Shown: positions 35,320-44,864, counted from the first letter of the stretch. The stretch: DNA of 64,000 bases from Burkholderia sp. E7m39 (GCA_001319865.1 BBSL01000290.1:1-64000); one strand, 5' to 3'. The notes: generated by a model not told the origin, from the sequence alone. Numbers and translations are program-made.

Positions 35320-35428
35320 GCCTTCGCCGGCGGACACATCGTTTGCCGGCATCGTCCGCCGCGCCATCCGTCTCACGAAGTACGGCATTCCGAACGCAGC
35401 GGCCCGACAACCGGACAACGGAGTCCTT

Positions 35429-35785
35429 ATGTCTTATATGCTGCTCATCGTCGAACCCACCGAACAGCGCGAGGAACGCGGCGAGGCCGCGGGCCGCGCC
35501 GTCTACGACCGCATGCTGACGTACCGCGCGCAGTTGCAGTCGCGCGGCCAGCTGATTGCCGCCGAGTCGCTGTCCAGCGTGAACAAGGGCGTGCGGCTCG
35601 AAAAGCGCGACGGCCAGACGCGCCTGATCGACGGCCCGTTCGCCGAGGCGAAAGAAATGATCGGCGGCTTCTTTCTGCTGAACGTGGACAGCTACGAGGA
35701 AGCGCTCGAACTCGCCGCGCAATGTCCCGCCGCCGAATGGTGCACGATCGAAATCCGCAAGGTCGCGCCCTGCTACGAGTACTGA
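35429..35785 (+). CDS. YciI/DGPF-domain protein 1
   Basis: The 118-residue protein is a YCII-family domain with the DGPF motif in RLIDGPFAEAKEMIGGF and the end CTIEIRKVAP. The active-site His of some YciI members is not obvious. Such proteins are the usual neighbours of ECF42-type sigma factors; they may act as enzymes or sensor partners. The start at 35429 was chosen because homology begins at MSYMLLIVEP. Confidence 0.88.
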   Translation: MSYMLLIVEPTEQREERGEAAGRAVYDRMLTYRAQLQSRGQLIAAESLSSVNKGVRLEKRDGQTRLIDGPFAEAKEMIGGFFLLNVDSYEEALELAAQCPAAEWCTIEIRKVAPCYEY

Positions 35786-35841
35786 CGCAGCGCGCCGCCC
35801 CCCGCCCGTCGCGCGGCAAGGGTTTTCCCTGGCGCGAGGGG

Positions 35842-35868
35842 TGTCGATCTGGCCGCGCGCCGCTCGTC
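35842..35868 (+). promoter_or_regulatory. Candidate ECF42-type promoter
   Basis: TGTCGA (35842-35847), a 17-bp spacer and CGTC (35865-35868) match, as I recall it, the ECF42 target motif (TGTCGA at -35, CGAC or CGTC at -10). It lies 52 bp before the second YciI gene, which is followed by the sigma gene, so it fits autoregulation. Confidence 0.5.
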
Positions 35869-35920
35869 GTGGAAACAGGAGGCCGACACACGGCTTCCCC
35901 GATCCACGAGGAGACGGGCG

Positions 35921-36334
35921 ATGCGATTCATCATCTTGGTGAAGGCCACCGCGGACAGCGAAGCCGGCAAGATGCCGGAAGAAGAACTGATCGCGTCGAT
36001 GGCGGCGTACCACGAAGCGCTGCAGAAGGCGGGCGTGCTGCTCGACGCATCCGGCCTGCAGCCGAGCTCGAAGGGCTGGCGCGTGCGCTACGCGGATGGC
36101 CGGCGCACGCTGACGGAAGGGCCGTTCGCCGAAACGAAAGAATTGATTGCGGGCTACACCGTGATCCAGGTGCGCTCGCGCGACGAAGCGATGGAGTGGG
36201 CGCGGCGCTTTCCCGCGCCCTTCGGCGAGCACGCGGACGGCGAGATCGAAGTGCGCCCGATGTTCGATCTGGACGACTTCGAGCCGAGCCAGTCGATGGC
36301 GCGCTTTCGCAAGATCGAAGGCGCGAACCACTGA
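35921..36334 (+). CDS. YciI/DGPF-domain protein 2
   Basis: The 137-residue protein has the family pattern with LTEGPFAETKELIAGY in the DGPF position. It shares the fold of the upstream protein but only part of its sequence, so the pair is not a recent duplication. It precedes the ECF sigma gene by 99 bp on the same strand and is its likely partner. Confidence 0.87.
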   Translation: MRFIILVKATADSEAGKMPEEELIASMAAYHEALQKAGVLLDASGLQPSSKGWRVRYADGRRTLTEGPFAETKELIAGYTVIQVRSRDEAMEWARRFPAPFGEHADGEIEVRPMFDLDDFEPSQSMARFRKIEGANH

Positions 36335-36433
36335 ATCTCACGCGCAGGTAGCCATCATGCACAAGCAGATCGAAGTAAAGCTCATGCGCCCGCACCCCGC
36401 CATGCCGGCGGCGGACGCATCCTGAGGCCGGCC

Positions 36434-37744
36434 GTGACGACGGCTGCGACGCATCGTGCCATCGAGGCAGTCTGGCGGATCGAATCCGCGAAGGTTATCG
36501 CGCACGTCGCGCGGATCGTGCGCGACGTGGGCGTGGCGGAGGAACTGGCGCAGGACGCGCTGGTCGCCGCGCTCGAAACCTGGCCCGACGCGGGCGTGCC
36601 CGACAATCCCGGAGCGTGGCTGATGGCGACGGCAAAGAACCGCGCGCTCGACCGCTGGCGCCAGGATGCGCTGCACGCGCGCAAGCACGAAGAACTCGGT
36701 GCCGACATGGACGCGCGCGAGGCGCACATCGTGCCCGACTTCGTCGACTCGCTCGACGCCGCGCGCGCCGACGACATCGGCGACGACCTGCTGCGGCTCG
36801 TGTTCACCGCCTGTCACCCGGTTCTGTCGAAAGACGCGCGCGTCGCGCTGACCTTGCGTCTGCTCGGCGGCCTGACCACGGACGAAATCGCGCGCGCCTT
36901 TCTCGTCCCCGAGCCGACCATCGCGCAGCGCATCGTGCGGGCGAAGAAAACGCTGTCGGCGGCGAAGGTGCCGTTCGAGGTGCCGCAGGCGGGCGAGCGC
37001 GCGGTGCGGCTCGCGTCGGTGCTCGAAGTGATCTATCTGATTTTCAACGAAGGCTATGCGGCTACGGCAGGCGACGACTGGATGCGGCCGACGCTATGCG
37101 AGGAAGCACTGCGCCTTGGGCGCGTGCTTGCCGGCCTGACGCCTGGCGAAAGCGAGGTGCACGGGCTCGTCGCGCTGATGGAGATTCAGGCGTCGCGCAT
37201 GCACGCGCGCGTCGATGCGCGCGGCCGGCCCGTGCTGCTGCTCGATCAGGACCGCAGCCGCTGGGACCCGCTGCTGATCCGTCGCGGGCTCGCCGCGCTC
37301 GAACGCGCCGACACGCTCGGCGGCACGAGCGGCCCCTATGCGCTGCAGGCCGCGCTCGCCGCGTGCCACGCGCGCGCCCGCACGGCCGACGAAACCGATT
37401 GGGCGCAGATCGTCGCGCTGTACGACGCGCTGGCCGAAGTCGCGCCGTCGCCGGTCGTCGAGCTGAATCGCGCGGTGGCCGTCGGCATGGCGTACGGCGC
37501 GGCGGCTGCCCTCGAACTCGTCGATGCCCTCGCCGCGGAGCCGTCGCTGCAGCACTATCACTGGCTGCCGAGCGTGCGCGGCGATCTGCTCGCGAAGCTC
37601 GGCCGTCACGAAGAAGCGCTCGCGGAGTTCGAGCGCGCCGCGGCGATGACGCGCAACACGCGCGAGCGCGAACTGCTGCTGGAGCGCGCGCACGAGATGC
37701 ATGACATCCGCGTTGGGCACGACGCGCGCGGGCGCAAGCAGTAA
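36434..37744 (+). CDS. ECF42-type RNA polymerase sigma factor with C-terminal TPR-like extension
   Basis: The 436-residue protein is twice the length of a normal ECF factor. Sigma region 2 lies at about residues 15-75 (VAEELAQDALVAALETW), and region 4 at about 135-180 (TTDEIARAFLVPEPTIAQRIVRAKK). The C-terminal DUF6596/TPR-like part (about 185-430) is typical of the ECF42 group, which couples to YciI/DGPF genes and has no anti-sigma factor. The start is a GTG at 36434. A 22-codon frame (36357-36425) lies just before it in another frame. Confidence 0.88.
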   Translation: MTTAATHRAIEAVWRIESAKVIAHVARIVRDVGVAEELAQDALVAALETWPDAGVPDNPGAWLMATAKNRALDRWRQDALHARKHEELGADMDAREAHIVPDFVDSLDAARADDIGDDLLRLVFTACHPVLSKDARVALTLRLLGGLTTDEIARAFLVPEPTIAQRIVRAKKTLSAAKVPFEVPQAGERAVRLASVLEVIYLIFNEGYAATAGDDWMRPTLCEEALRLGRVLAGLTPGESEVHGLVALMEIQASRMHARVDARGRPVLLLDQDRSRWDPLLIRRGLAALERADTLGGTSGPYALQAALAACHARARTADETDWAQIVALYDALAEVAPSPVVELNRAVAVGMAYGAAAALELVDALAAEPSLQHYHWLPSVRGDLLAKLGRHEEALAEFERAAAMTRNTRERELLLERAHEMHDIRVGHDARGRKQ

Positions 37745-37759
37745 GCGCGGCACGATACG

Positions 37760-37936
37760 TCAGCTCGCCGCGTGCTGCAGCAGCGAGCGCACGACGGGAA
37801 TGGCGTGCTCGCCCATGACCATGCCGAGCAGACCGATCAGCGCGACGATGGGCGGCGCGGGCGAGCGGACGTCGGCGAGGTTGTACAGCAGCCCGACGAC
37901 GAGACCCGCCGCCAGCGACACGAGATACGGCTTCAT
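37760..37936 (-). CDS. xapX: XapX-domain small membrane protein
   Basis: The 58-residue protein has two helices and the XapX pattern: SLAAGLVVGLLYNLADVRSPAPP followed by IGLLGMVMGEHAIP (read as separate blocks around residues 6 and 34). Function is unknown. It faces the sigma gene and lies downstream of the MDR oxidoreductase (32-bp gap), so it may be in one transcript with it. Confidence 0.85.
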   Translation of the reverse strand: MKPYLVSLAAGLVVGLLYNLADVRSPAPPIVALIGLLGMVMGEHAIPVVRSLLQHAAS

Positions 37937-37968
37937 GTGACTCTCCTGAAAAGCGATGGCGGGCACGA

Positions 37969-38922
37969 TCACATCGTGATCACAACGCGTCCGCGCGTGC
38001 CGCCCGCGACGGCGGCATAGGCGTCGCGCGCCCGCTCGAGCGGGAATGTCTGCGCGATCGAAGGCGGCTGCAGCGCGCCGCTGTCGAACACATCGGCGAG
38101 TTCCGTCATCAGGCGCGCGGAGTCGGCGACGCCGAGCTTGGCGCTATCCGCGCCGAACAGCTGCGTCTCGTTGTGATAGAAGTCGATCAGATCGAACTCG
38201 ACGCGCCGCTTGCCCGTCGCGCTGATTTCGACCACGCGGCCGCGCCGCTTCGCGAGCTGTAGCGCCGTCTCGAACGCGACGCCGCCGACGGCGTCGTACA
38301 CCACGTCCGCGCCGCCCAGCGCCTTCACGCGCTCGACGGCCTGATCGAGCGGCACGTAGTGATCGATCAGACGGCCCGCAGGCGAGTCGGCGTCCGGCTC
38401 GCGGCGATCGACGGCGATCACCTTGCAGCCGCGCGACTTGGCGATCTGCACGACCGCGCCGCCCACCCCGCCGCTCGCGCCGATCACGGCCACCGTTTCA
38501 CCGCCGACGAGCTGCGCATAGTCGACGACGCCAAGCCATGCGACCACGAAGTTCACGCCGATTGCCGCGGCCTGTTCGTGCGAGAGCGCGCGCGGCTTGC
38601 GCGACAGCGCGCCGACGGGAATCCGGATGAACTGCGCATGCGTGCCGTCGCGCGTGAAGCCGATGTCGCCGCCCGTGCCCCATACTTCCGCACCCATCCA
38701 CTCGGCGGGGCCTTCCACCACGACGCCGCTGAAATCGCGGCCGGGAATGCGCGGCAGCGTCGTATGGCCGAAGTGGCCGGAGAGATTTTTCACGTCGCTC
38801 GGATTCACCGAGGCCGCCTTCACCTGCACGATGACGCTGTCAGCGTCGGCCGCCGGCGTCGGCAGTTCGACGAAATCGAGCACTTCGGGACCGCCGAACG
38901 AGTTGAACTGGATCGCTTTCAT
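37969..38922 (-). CDS. Zinc-independent MDR oxidoreductase (quinone-reductase-like)
   Basis: The 317-residue protein has a GroES-like N-terminal half (VKAASVNPSDVKNL, PGRDFSGVV) and a Rossmann half with the NADPH motif VIGASGGVGGAVVQIAK. The zinc ligands of alcohol dehydrogenases are missing. It is likely an NADPH:quinone or enone reductase. The start MKAIQFNSFGG is the family start. Confidence 0.88.
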   Translation of the reverse strand: MKAIQFNSFGGPEVLDFVELPTPAADADSVIVQVKAASVNPSDVKNLSGHFGHTTLPRIPGRDFSGVVVEGPAEWMGAEVWGTGGDIGFTRDGTHAQFIRIPVGALSRKPRALSHEQAAAIGVNFVVAWLGVVDYAQLVGGETVAVIGASGGVGGAVVQIAKSRGCKVIAVDRREPDADSPAGRLIDHYVPLDQAVERVKALGGADVVYDAVGGVAFETALQLAKRRGRVVEISATGKRRVEFDLIDFYHNETQLFGADSAKLGVADSARLMTELADVFDSGALQPPSIAQTFPLERARDAYAAVAGGTRGRVVITM

Positions 38923-39067
38923 TGCTGCTCCTGCGCAATCTGTTGGAGTCGATGGACTTCGCGTGCCGCTTCACGAAGGGTGACGCAGCGTACGAAGGCA
39001 GTCTATGTGACCGGCGCGACGCCGTTCAGACAAGTGCATTCGAATATCGGACAGTGCTGCGGGGATC

Positions 39068-39112
39068 AGCGAGAAACGTGTCCGCGAGAAACGTGTCAGC
39101 GAGAAGCGCGAG
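39068..39112 (+). repeat. 15-bp tandem repeat directly before the DUF429 start
   Basis: The unit [AC]GCGAGAAACGTGTC occurs at 39068-39082 and 39083-39097, and a degenerate third unit AGCGAGAAGCGCGAG at 39098-39112 abuts the ATG. The last unit supplies the ribosome-binding GCGAG. Confidence 0.85.
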
Positions 39113-39844
39113 ATGACTGAAATCACCACCGACCTGCTCGGCGTGGACGGCTGCAAGGGCGGCTGGTACGCCGCCCGGCAGGACGCGCGAACGGGCGCGA
39201 TCGAAACGCGGGTCTGTGCGACCTTCGGCGAGCTGCTCGATTGGGCGCGCGCGCCCGCGATCGTGGCCGTCGATATGCCCATTGGGCTGTCGTCAACGGG
39301 GCATCGCGCGTGCGACGCCGAGGCGAGAAAGCGTCTGAAGTGGCCGCGAAGCGCGTCGGTGTTTCAGACGCCCGTGCGCCAGACGCTCGACGCTCGCGAC
39401 TACCCGCAAGCCTGCACGCGCAATCGCGAAGCAACGGGCAACGCCGTTTCGCGGCAGGCGTTCAACATTCTGCCGAAGATCGCCGAGATCGACGCGGCGC
39501 TGCGAGCGAGCAGGCGCGATGCATCGCGTGTGTTCGAGGTTCACCCGGAACTGGCGTTCATGCAGCTGCGTATCGAGCGAGGCGGAGCGCCGGCGGGACT
39601 CGAAGAAGGCAAGACGTCCGAGGCGGGACATGCCCAGAGAAAAATGTTGCTCGCGCCCGTGTTCGGCGCGGCGCTGGAGGCCGCGCTCGACGCGCGGGTT
39701 GTGCGTCACGTGCAGAAAGACGACGTGCTCGATGCGTTCGCGGTGCTGTGGAGCGCCCGCCGTATCGCGACGGGCTGCGCGCTCGCGCTGCCCGCCGAGC
39801 CGCCACGCGACAGCGAAAATCTGCCGATGGCGATCCGCTACTGA
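39113..39844 (+). CDS. DUF429 protein (RNase H-like fold)
   Basis: The 243-residue protein begins with a DUF429 signature LLGVDGCKGGWYAA, with an Asp in the position of the RNase H/actin fold catalytic acid, and AVDMPIGLSS. A later HPELAFMQLR and an acidic end KDDVLDAFAVLWSARRI complete it. Members are proposed nucleases but untested. It is a single gene with a tandem repeat at its start. Confidence 0.85.
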   Translation: MTEITTDLLGVDGCKGGWYAARQDARTGAIETRVCATFGELLDWARAPAIVAVDMPIGLSSTGHRACDAEARKRLKWPRSASVFQTPVRQTLDARDYPQACTRNREATGNAVSRQAFNILPKIAEIDAALRASRRDASRVFEVHPELAFMQLRIERGGAPAGLEEGKTSEAGHAQRKMLLAPVFGAALEAALDARVVRHVQKDDVLDAFAVLWSARRIATGCALALPAEPPRDSENLPMAIRY

Positions 39845-39881
39845 CCGCGCGTCGCGGCAGCGCGGCCATTCCAGACGACGC

Positions 39882-40175
39882 TTACTCGGCGCCGCGCACG
39901 ATCCGCAGGTCGCGCTCGGCGGCGTTGCCCAGCGTAGCCAGCGCTTTCTTGTACGCGTCGCTGTCGTAGGCTGCGAGCGCCGCTTCGTAGCTCGGAAATT
40001 CGATCACGACGGTGCGCTCGTTCAGGCCCTGCTCGCGCACTTCCTCTGCGAGGCCGCGCACGAGGAACTTGCCGCCCGCCGCCGTGACGGCGGGCAACGC
40101 CAGTTGCGCGTAGGCGGCGAGTGCCGTCGGGTCGTTCGTCTTGCGGTAGTGGGTAACCCAGTATCCCTTGCTCAT
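39882..40175 (-). CDS. DUF1330 protein
   Basis: The 97-residue protein is a dimeric alpha/beta-barrel type (ferredoxin-like) with the DUF1330 pattern YWVTHYRKTNDPTALAAYA, RTVVIEFPSYEAALAAYDS and a final DAYKKAL block. No activity is known. It is preceded on its strand by the AraC gene (123 bp gap). Confidence 0.87.
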   Translation of the reverse strand: MSKGYWVTHYRKTNDPTALAAYAQLALPAVTAAGGKFLVRGLAEEVREQGLNERTVVIEFPSYEAALAAYDSDAYKKALATLGNAAERDLRIVRGAE

Positions 40176-40298
40176 TTTCGTTTCCTCATGTTTAAGGTGT
40201 GTGCCTCCGGCGACAGCCGCCTGGCCGATCCGCGCCGGCAACGCCCCAGATTCTCGCTCAACAGCGGCGAGCGCGCTGGCGCATGCGCCGCCGATGCT

Positions 40299-41105
40299 TC
40301 AGGGTTGGTCGGCGGGCGCCCGTGCGGCCAGTGTGGTATGCGGGTCGAAGTCGGTCGGCGGCGCGCCGAGTTCGCGCCGGAACATGTCGCTAAAACTGCT
40401 GGGCAGATAACCGAGTTCGCGCGCGATGCTGCCCACGGCGCGCCCTTCGGCGAGCCCTGACACGGCGACGGCCAGCTGCACCTGCCTGCGCCACTCCGCG
40501 AAGCCGATGCCCAGCTCGCGCGTGAACAGCCGCGCGAGCGTGCGCACGCTCGCGCCCGCCTGCGCCGCGTGCTGCTCGAAGCTGATGGCGTTCGACGGGT
40601 TGGCGATCACCGCGCGGCACAGCGCGTCGAGCCGGCGGTCCGAGGCGTCGGGCAGCGGTATGCGCAGCGACGAGCGCGGCGCATGCTGCAGTTCGAGCAT
40701 CGCGAGCCGGTAGGCGGCGGCCAGGTAGTCTTCGTCGCGGCTCTGCGCCTGCTCGTGCTCCGCGATCGACGCGATCAGCTCGCGCAGCAGCCCGTTGATT
40801 TCGAATACGTCGCTGCGCTCGCTCAGATGACCGACGTTGCGCTCGTGCAGATACAGGTTGCGCATTTCGACGTCGCTCATCATGTGGATCGAGTGCTCGG
40901 TGCCGGCGGGCAGCCACACGGCGCGCTGCGGCGGAACGACGAGCGCCTCTCGCCCCGCTTCGACCCACATCACGCCCGACACCGCGTACAGCACCTGCGC
41001 CCAGGTATGCGAATGCGGGTCGATGCGCAAGCCGCGCGGATAGCGCCGTGCGAGCGAATGCCCTTTGTCGGCGTCGCGCAGTTCGGGCGGCGTGGCTTTT
41101 GTCAT
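40299..41105 (-). CDS. AraC-family regulator
   Basis: The 268-residue protein has an N-terminal cupin-type effector domain (about 15-110; PHSHTWAQVLYAVSGV) and a C-terminal pair of helix-turn-helix motifs (about 160-255; ASVRTLARLFTRELGIGFAEW, then GSIARELGYLPSSFSDMFRR). The target and inducer are unknown; DUF1330 downstream is the nearest candidate. It starts 4 bp from the end of the iron-permease-like gene. Confidence 0.9.
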   Translation of the reverse strand: MTKATPPELRDADKGHSLARRYPRGLRIDPHSHTWAQVLYAVSGVMWVEAGREALVVPPQRAVWLPAGTEHSIHMMSDVEMRNLYLHERNVGHLSERSDVFEINGLLRELIASIAEHEQAQSRDEDYLAAAYRLAMLELQHAPRSSLRIPLPDASDRRLDALCRAVIANPSNAISFEQHAAQAGASVRTLARLFTRELGIGFAEWRRQVQLAVAVSGLAEGRAVGSIARELGYLPSSFSDMFRRELGAPPTDFDPHTTLAARAPADQP

Positions 41106-41109
41106 AGGT

Positions 41110-41586
<477 letters not shown>

Positions 41587-41906
41587 TCGCCGCTCCTGTC
41601 GCGTGGAAGATCAACCCCGACGATACCGATTCCCCTGCGCCCGTGCCAGCGTGACCCGGACGGCGCAAAATGCAACAGCAGAACACGCAGCAGAACCTGC
41701 AGCAGCTTCAGCAGGCACCGGCCGACCAACCCGCGAGCGAATGAATCTTCGCGGTCAAGGTGGGGAGCAGCGGCGCACCGCGACGCAAAAGCGCCTCGCT
41801 GCGCCGTTTTTAACGGATATCGGATGACACACGAACGGGATCGATGCACGGCGCGCCAGCGTGGGCGCCGCCCGGCAGGCAGACGGGGAGCGAGACGGGA
41901 GCGAGC
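41587..41906. other. Divergent region with a Gln-rich mini-frame
   Basis: The gap separates the permease-like gene and DUF1800. A plus-strand 24-codon frame (41670-41744; MQQQNTQQNLQQLQQAPADQ then PASE) is strongly Gln-biased and may be the tail of a lost gene or a small protein; no ribosome site is seen. The remainder looks non-coding. Confidence 0.3.
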
Positions 41907-43490
41907 ATGGCCAACACACCCGCAGCAATGACGGCGCCGCCCTTGAGCGCGGCGGCGATAGCACTGAACCGGTTCGGTCTCGGCGCACGCGCCGACGAGG
42001 CGCCGCCCGCCAATCCGAAGAACTGGCTACTCTCGCAGTTCGACGCCTATCAGCCGATGCCCGCCGCATGGGCCGCGCAGCCGACGTCGCTGGCCATCGC
42101 CGCCGAACTCGCCGAAGAGCGCCAGCAGGCAATCGCCAATGCGTCGAATGCGCCGGGTGCGTCGACTTCGACGGCCAACGCGATCGCGAATCAGGCCAGC
42201 GCGGCACCTGGCGCTGCGGCGAGCAGGGCGCCTGCCAGCGGCGCGCCGAATGAAGCCGCGAGCGGGGCCGCCAGTGCGAGCGACGCGCGCAAGGCCACTA
42301 TGCAGGCCGCAAACCAGGCCGCAAACAAGGCAGCGCGGATGGAAGCGCGCGACACCTACCGCTCGGCCGTGAACGCGCGCGTCGCGAGCGCGCTATCGAC
42401 GCCCGCGCCTTTCATCGAGCGGCTTGTGCATTTCTGGTCGAATCACTTCGCCGTGTCCGTCGATAAAGGCCGCGTCGCGCCGTTCGCCGGCGCGTTCGAA
42501 ATGGAAGCGATCCGTCCGCACGTGCTCGGCCGTTTCGAGGACATGCTGGTGGCCGTCGAGCGTCATCCCGCGATGCAACTCTTTCTCGACCAGACGCGGT
42601 CCGTCGGGCCCGACAGCGTCGCGGCGATGCGCGCCGCGCAGCGCAACCCGGATCGCAAGCCCGGTCTCAACGAAAACCTCGCGCGCGAAATCATGGAACT
42701 GCACACGCTCGGCGTGCGCAGCGGCTACACGCAAGACGACGTGACGGAATTCGCACGCGCGATGACTGGCTGGAGCATCGCCGCCGCACAGGGCCCGCAG
42801 CCGGATCGCGCGCCGCCTGGCGCGTTCGTGTTCCGCGCGCAACTGCACGAGCCGGGCACGCGGACCATCATGGGGCGCCGCTACGATCAGCCTGGCGAGG
42901 GACAGACGCTCGCCGTGCTGCTCGATCTGTCGAGTTCGCCCGCGACCGCCACGCATATCGCGACCCGGCTCGCGCGCCATTTCGTCGCGGACAATCCGCC
43001 GCCCGACGTCGTCGCGCGGCTGGCGACGGCGTTCATGCGCAGCCGCGGCGATCTGCCCACCGTCTATCGCGAACTGATCGACAGCGAGGCCGCGTGGTCG
43101 CCCGTCGCCGCCAAGTTCAAGTCGCCGTGGGAATGGACCATTTCGTCGCTGCGTGGGCTCGACGTGCGCGAGATCGGCAGCGTGCAGCCCAACGCGCAGA
43201 TGGCCCCCGTTCTGACGCAGCTCGGTCAGCAGGTCTGGCGGCCGGGTTCGCCCGCCGGTTACGACGACATCGCCGCGAGCTGGGCGGCGCCCGATGCGCT
43301 CGTGCGGCGCGTCGAGATCGCGCAGCGCTTCGCGGCGCGCGTCGGCGACCGGCTCGATGCGCGCTCGCTCGGTCAGACGCTGATGGCGGGCTCGCTGAGC
43401 GAGCCGACGCAGCTCGCCGTGTCGCGCGCGGAAAGCGCTTCGACGGCGCTTGCGCTGTTGCTCGTGTCGCCCGAATTTCAACGGAGATAG
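41907..43490 (+). CDS. DUF1800 protein
   Basis: The 527-residue protein has the DUF1800 N-terminal block AIALNRFGLGARADE, the conserved LVHFWSNHFAVS and NENLAREIMELHTLGV, which marks this family. A low-complexity Ala/Ser/Asn insertion (about residues 75-145) separates the first helix from the rest. Function is unknown but the partner DUF1501 protein is Tat-exported. It directly precedes that gene by 2 bp. No clear signal peptide is present, so location is uncertain. Confidence 0.87.
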   Translation: MANTPAAMTAPPLSAAAIALNRFGLGARADEAPPANPKNWLLSQFDAYQPMPAAWAAQPTSLAIAAELAEERQQAIANASNAPGASTSTANAIANQASAAPGAAASRAPASGAPNEAASGAASASDARKATMQAANQAANKAARMEARDTYRSAVNARVASALSTPAPFIERLVHFWSNHFAVSVDKGRVAPFAGAFEMEAIRPHVLGRFEDMLVAVERHPAMQLFLDQTRSVGPDSVAAMRAAQRNPDRKPGLNENLAREIMELHTLGVRSGYTQDDVTEFARAMTGWSIAAAQGPQPDRAPPGAFVFRAQLHEPGTRTIMGRRYDQPGEGQTLAVLLDLSSSPATATHIATRLARHFVADNPPPDVVARLATAFMRSRGDLPTVYRELIDSEAAWSPVAAKFKSPWEWTISSLRGLDVREIGSVQPNAQMAPVLTQLGQQVWRPGSPAGYDDIAASWAAPDALVRRVEIAQRFAARVGDRLDARSLGQTLMAGSLSEPTQLAVSRAESASTALALLLVSPEFQRR

Positions 43491-43492
43491 CC

Positions 43493-44686
43493 ATGTTCAC
43501 TCGCCGCCGTTTCCTGCGTGTCGCCGCTGCCGGCGCGGGCGCGATGCTCGTCGCGCCGCAAATGGTGCTCGCGCGCGTGCCGACCGACAGGCGCTTCGTG
43601 TTCGTGATCCAGCGCGGCGCCGCCGACGGCCTGAACATCGTCGTGCCGTATGCCGACCCGGACTACGCGACGCTGCGCGGCGCGCTGGCCGTCGATACGT
43701 CCGCGGCGGCGAAGCTCGACGGCACGTTCGCGCTGCATCCTTCCCTCGTCAACGTCGCGCAAATGTACGGCCAGCGCGAGGCGCTGTTCGTGCACGCCGT
43801 CGCGACGCCGTATCGGGACCGCTCGCATTTCGACGGGCAGAACGTGCTGGAGACGGGCGGCACGGCCGCCTACCAGCTGAAGGACGGCTGGCTCAACCGG
43901 CTGGTCGGCATGATGCCGGGCGCGGAACCGGCGCATCCGGCGCATCCGGCGACCCGCGCGGCCACGCACGAAAACGCGATCGCCTTCGCGCCGACCGTGC
44001 CGATGGCGTTGCGCGGCGGCGCGAGCGTGGCGTCGTATGCGCCTTCGGCGCCGCCGCAAGCGCCCGACGATCTGCTCGCGCGCGTCTCGCAGCTCTACGA
44101 GCAGGACGCGCAACTGGGTCCGCTGTGGGAGTCGGCGATGGCGGCGCGCGGTCTCGCGGGCGACGCGAGCGCACGTCAGGATCCGGCGAGCCTCGGCAAG
44201 CTCGCGGCCGGTTTCCTGTCGCGCGACGACGGGCCGCGCATCGCGATGATCGAAACGGGCGGCTGGGACACGCACAGCGCGCAGATGCCGCGTCTTGCGG
44301 CGCAGCTGAAGGCGCTCGACACGATGCTGGCCGCGTTGCGCGACGGCCTCGCAGCGGCGTGGAGCAAGACGACAGTGCTGGTCGCAACGGAGTTCGGCCG
44401 CACGGCGGCGGCCAACGGCACGGGCGGCACGGATCACGGCACGGCGTCCGTCGCGATGCTGATGGGCGGCGCGGTGGCGGGCGGGCGCGTGGTTGCCGAC
44501 TGGCCAGGCTTGCGGCAGGGCGATTTGTACCAGGCACGCGACCTCAAGCCGACGGCTTCCCTCGACGGATTGATTACGGGTGTCGCGAGCGAAAGTCTCG
44601 GGCTCGATCCCCAGCGGACGGCGCGCACGCTGTTCGCGCAGAGCCGCAGCGCGCAGGCGATCACGGGGCTTATTCGTAGCGCATAG
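43493..44686 (+). CDS. DUF1501 protein, Tat-exported
   Basis: The 397-residue protein starts MFTRRRFLRVAAAGAGAML, a twin-arginine-like signal (RRRFLR). The core is alkaline-phosphatase/sulfatase-like, with the characteristic DUF1501 blocks VIQRGAADGLNIVVPYADPD, FDGQNVLETGG, and TEFGRTAAANGTGGTDHGTA that hold metal-binding residues. Activity is not known. It is 2 bp after DUF1800, so they form one operon, a pair that recurs across bacteria. Confidence 0.88.
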   Translation: MFTRRRFLRVAAAGAGAMLVAPQMVLARVPTDRRFVFVIQRGAADGLNIVVPYADPDYATLRGALAVDTSAAAKLDGTFALHPSLVNVAQMYGQREALFVHAVATPYRDRSHFDGQNVLETGGTAAYQLKDGWLNRLVGMMPGAEPAHPAHPATRAATHENAIAFAPTVPMALRGGASVASYAPSAPPQAPDDLLARVSQLYEQDAQLGPLWESAMAARGLAGDASARQDPASLGKLAAGFLSRDDGPRIAMIETGGWDTHSAQMPRLAAQLKALDTMLAALRDGLAAAWSKTTVLVATEFGRTAAANGTGGTDHGTASVAMLMGGAVAGGRVVADWPGLRQGDLYQARDLKPTASLDGLITGVASESLGLDPQRTARTLFAQSRSAQAITGLIRSA

Positions 44687-44864
44687 CGTCGGCGGGAGGT
44701 TTTTGACGATCACTGAGCGCCGGGTCACGGGCGCTCTGTTTGGTCGCACGAAAAAAAATGCATGCATGTGTCGATCCGAGCGGGTCTGATTCGTCGTCAT
44801 GTTGAAGACTCGCAATCCGGCGAAACTTCTTCACTCGTGAACCTCTTCATCTGGAGACACCATC

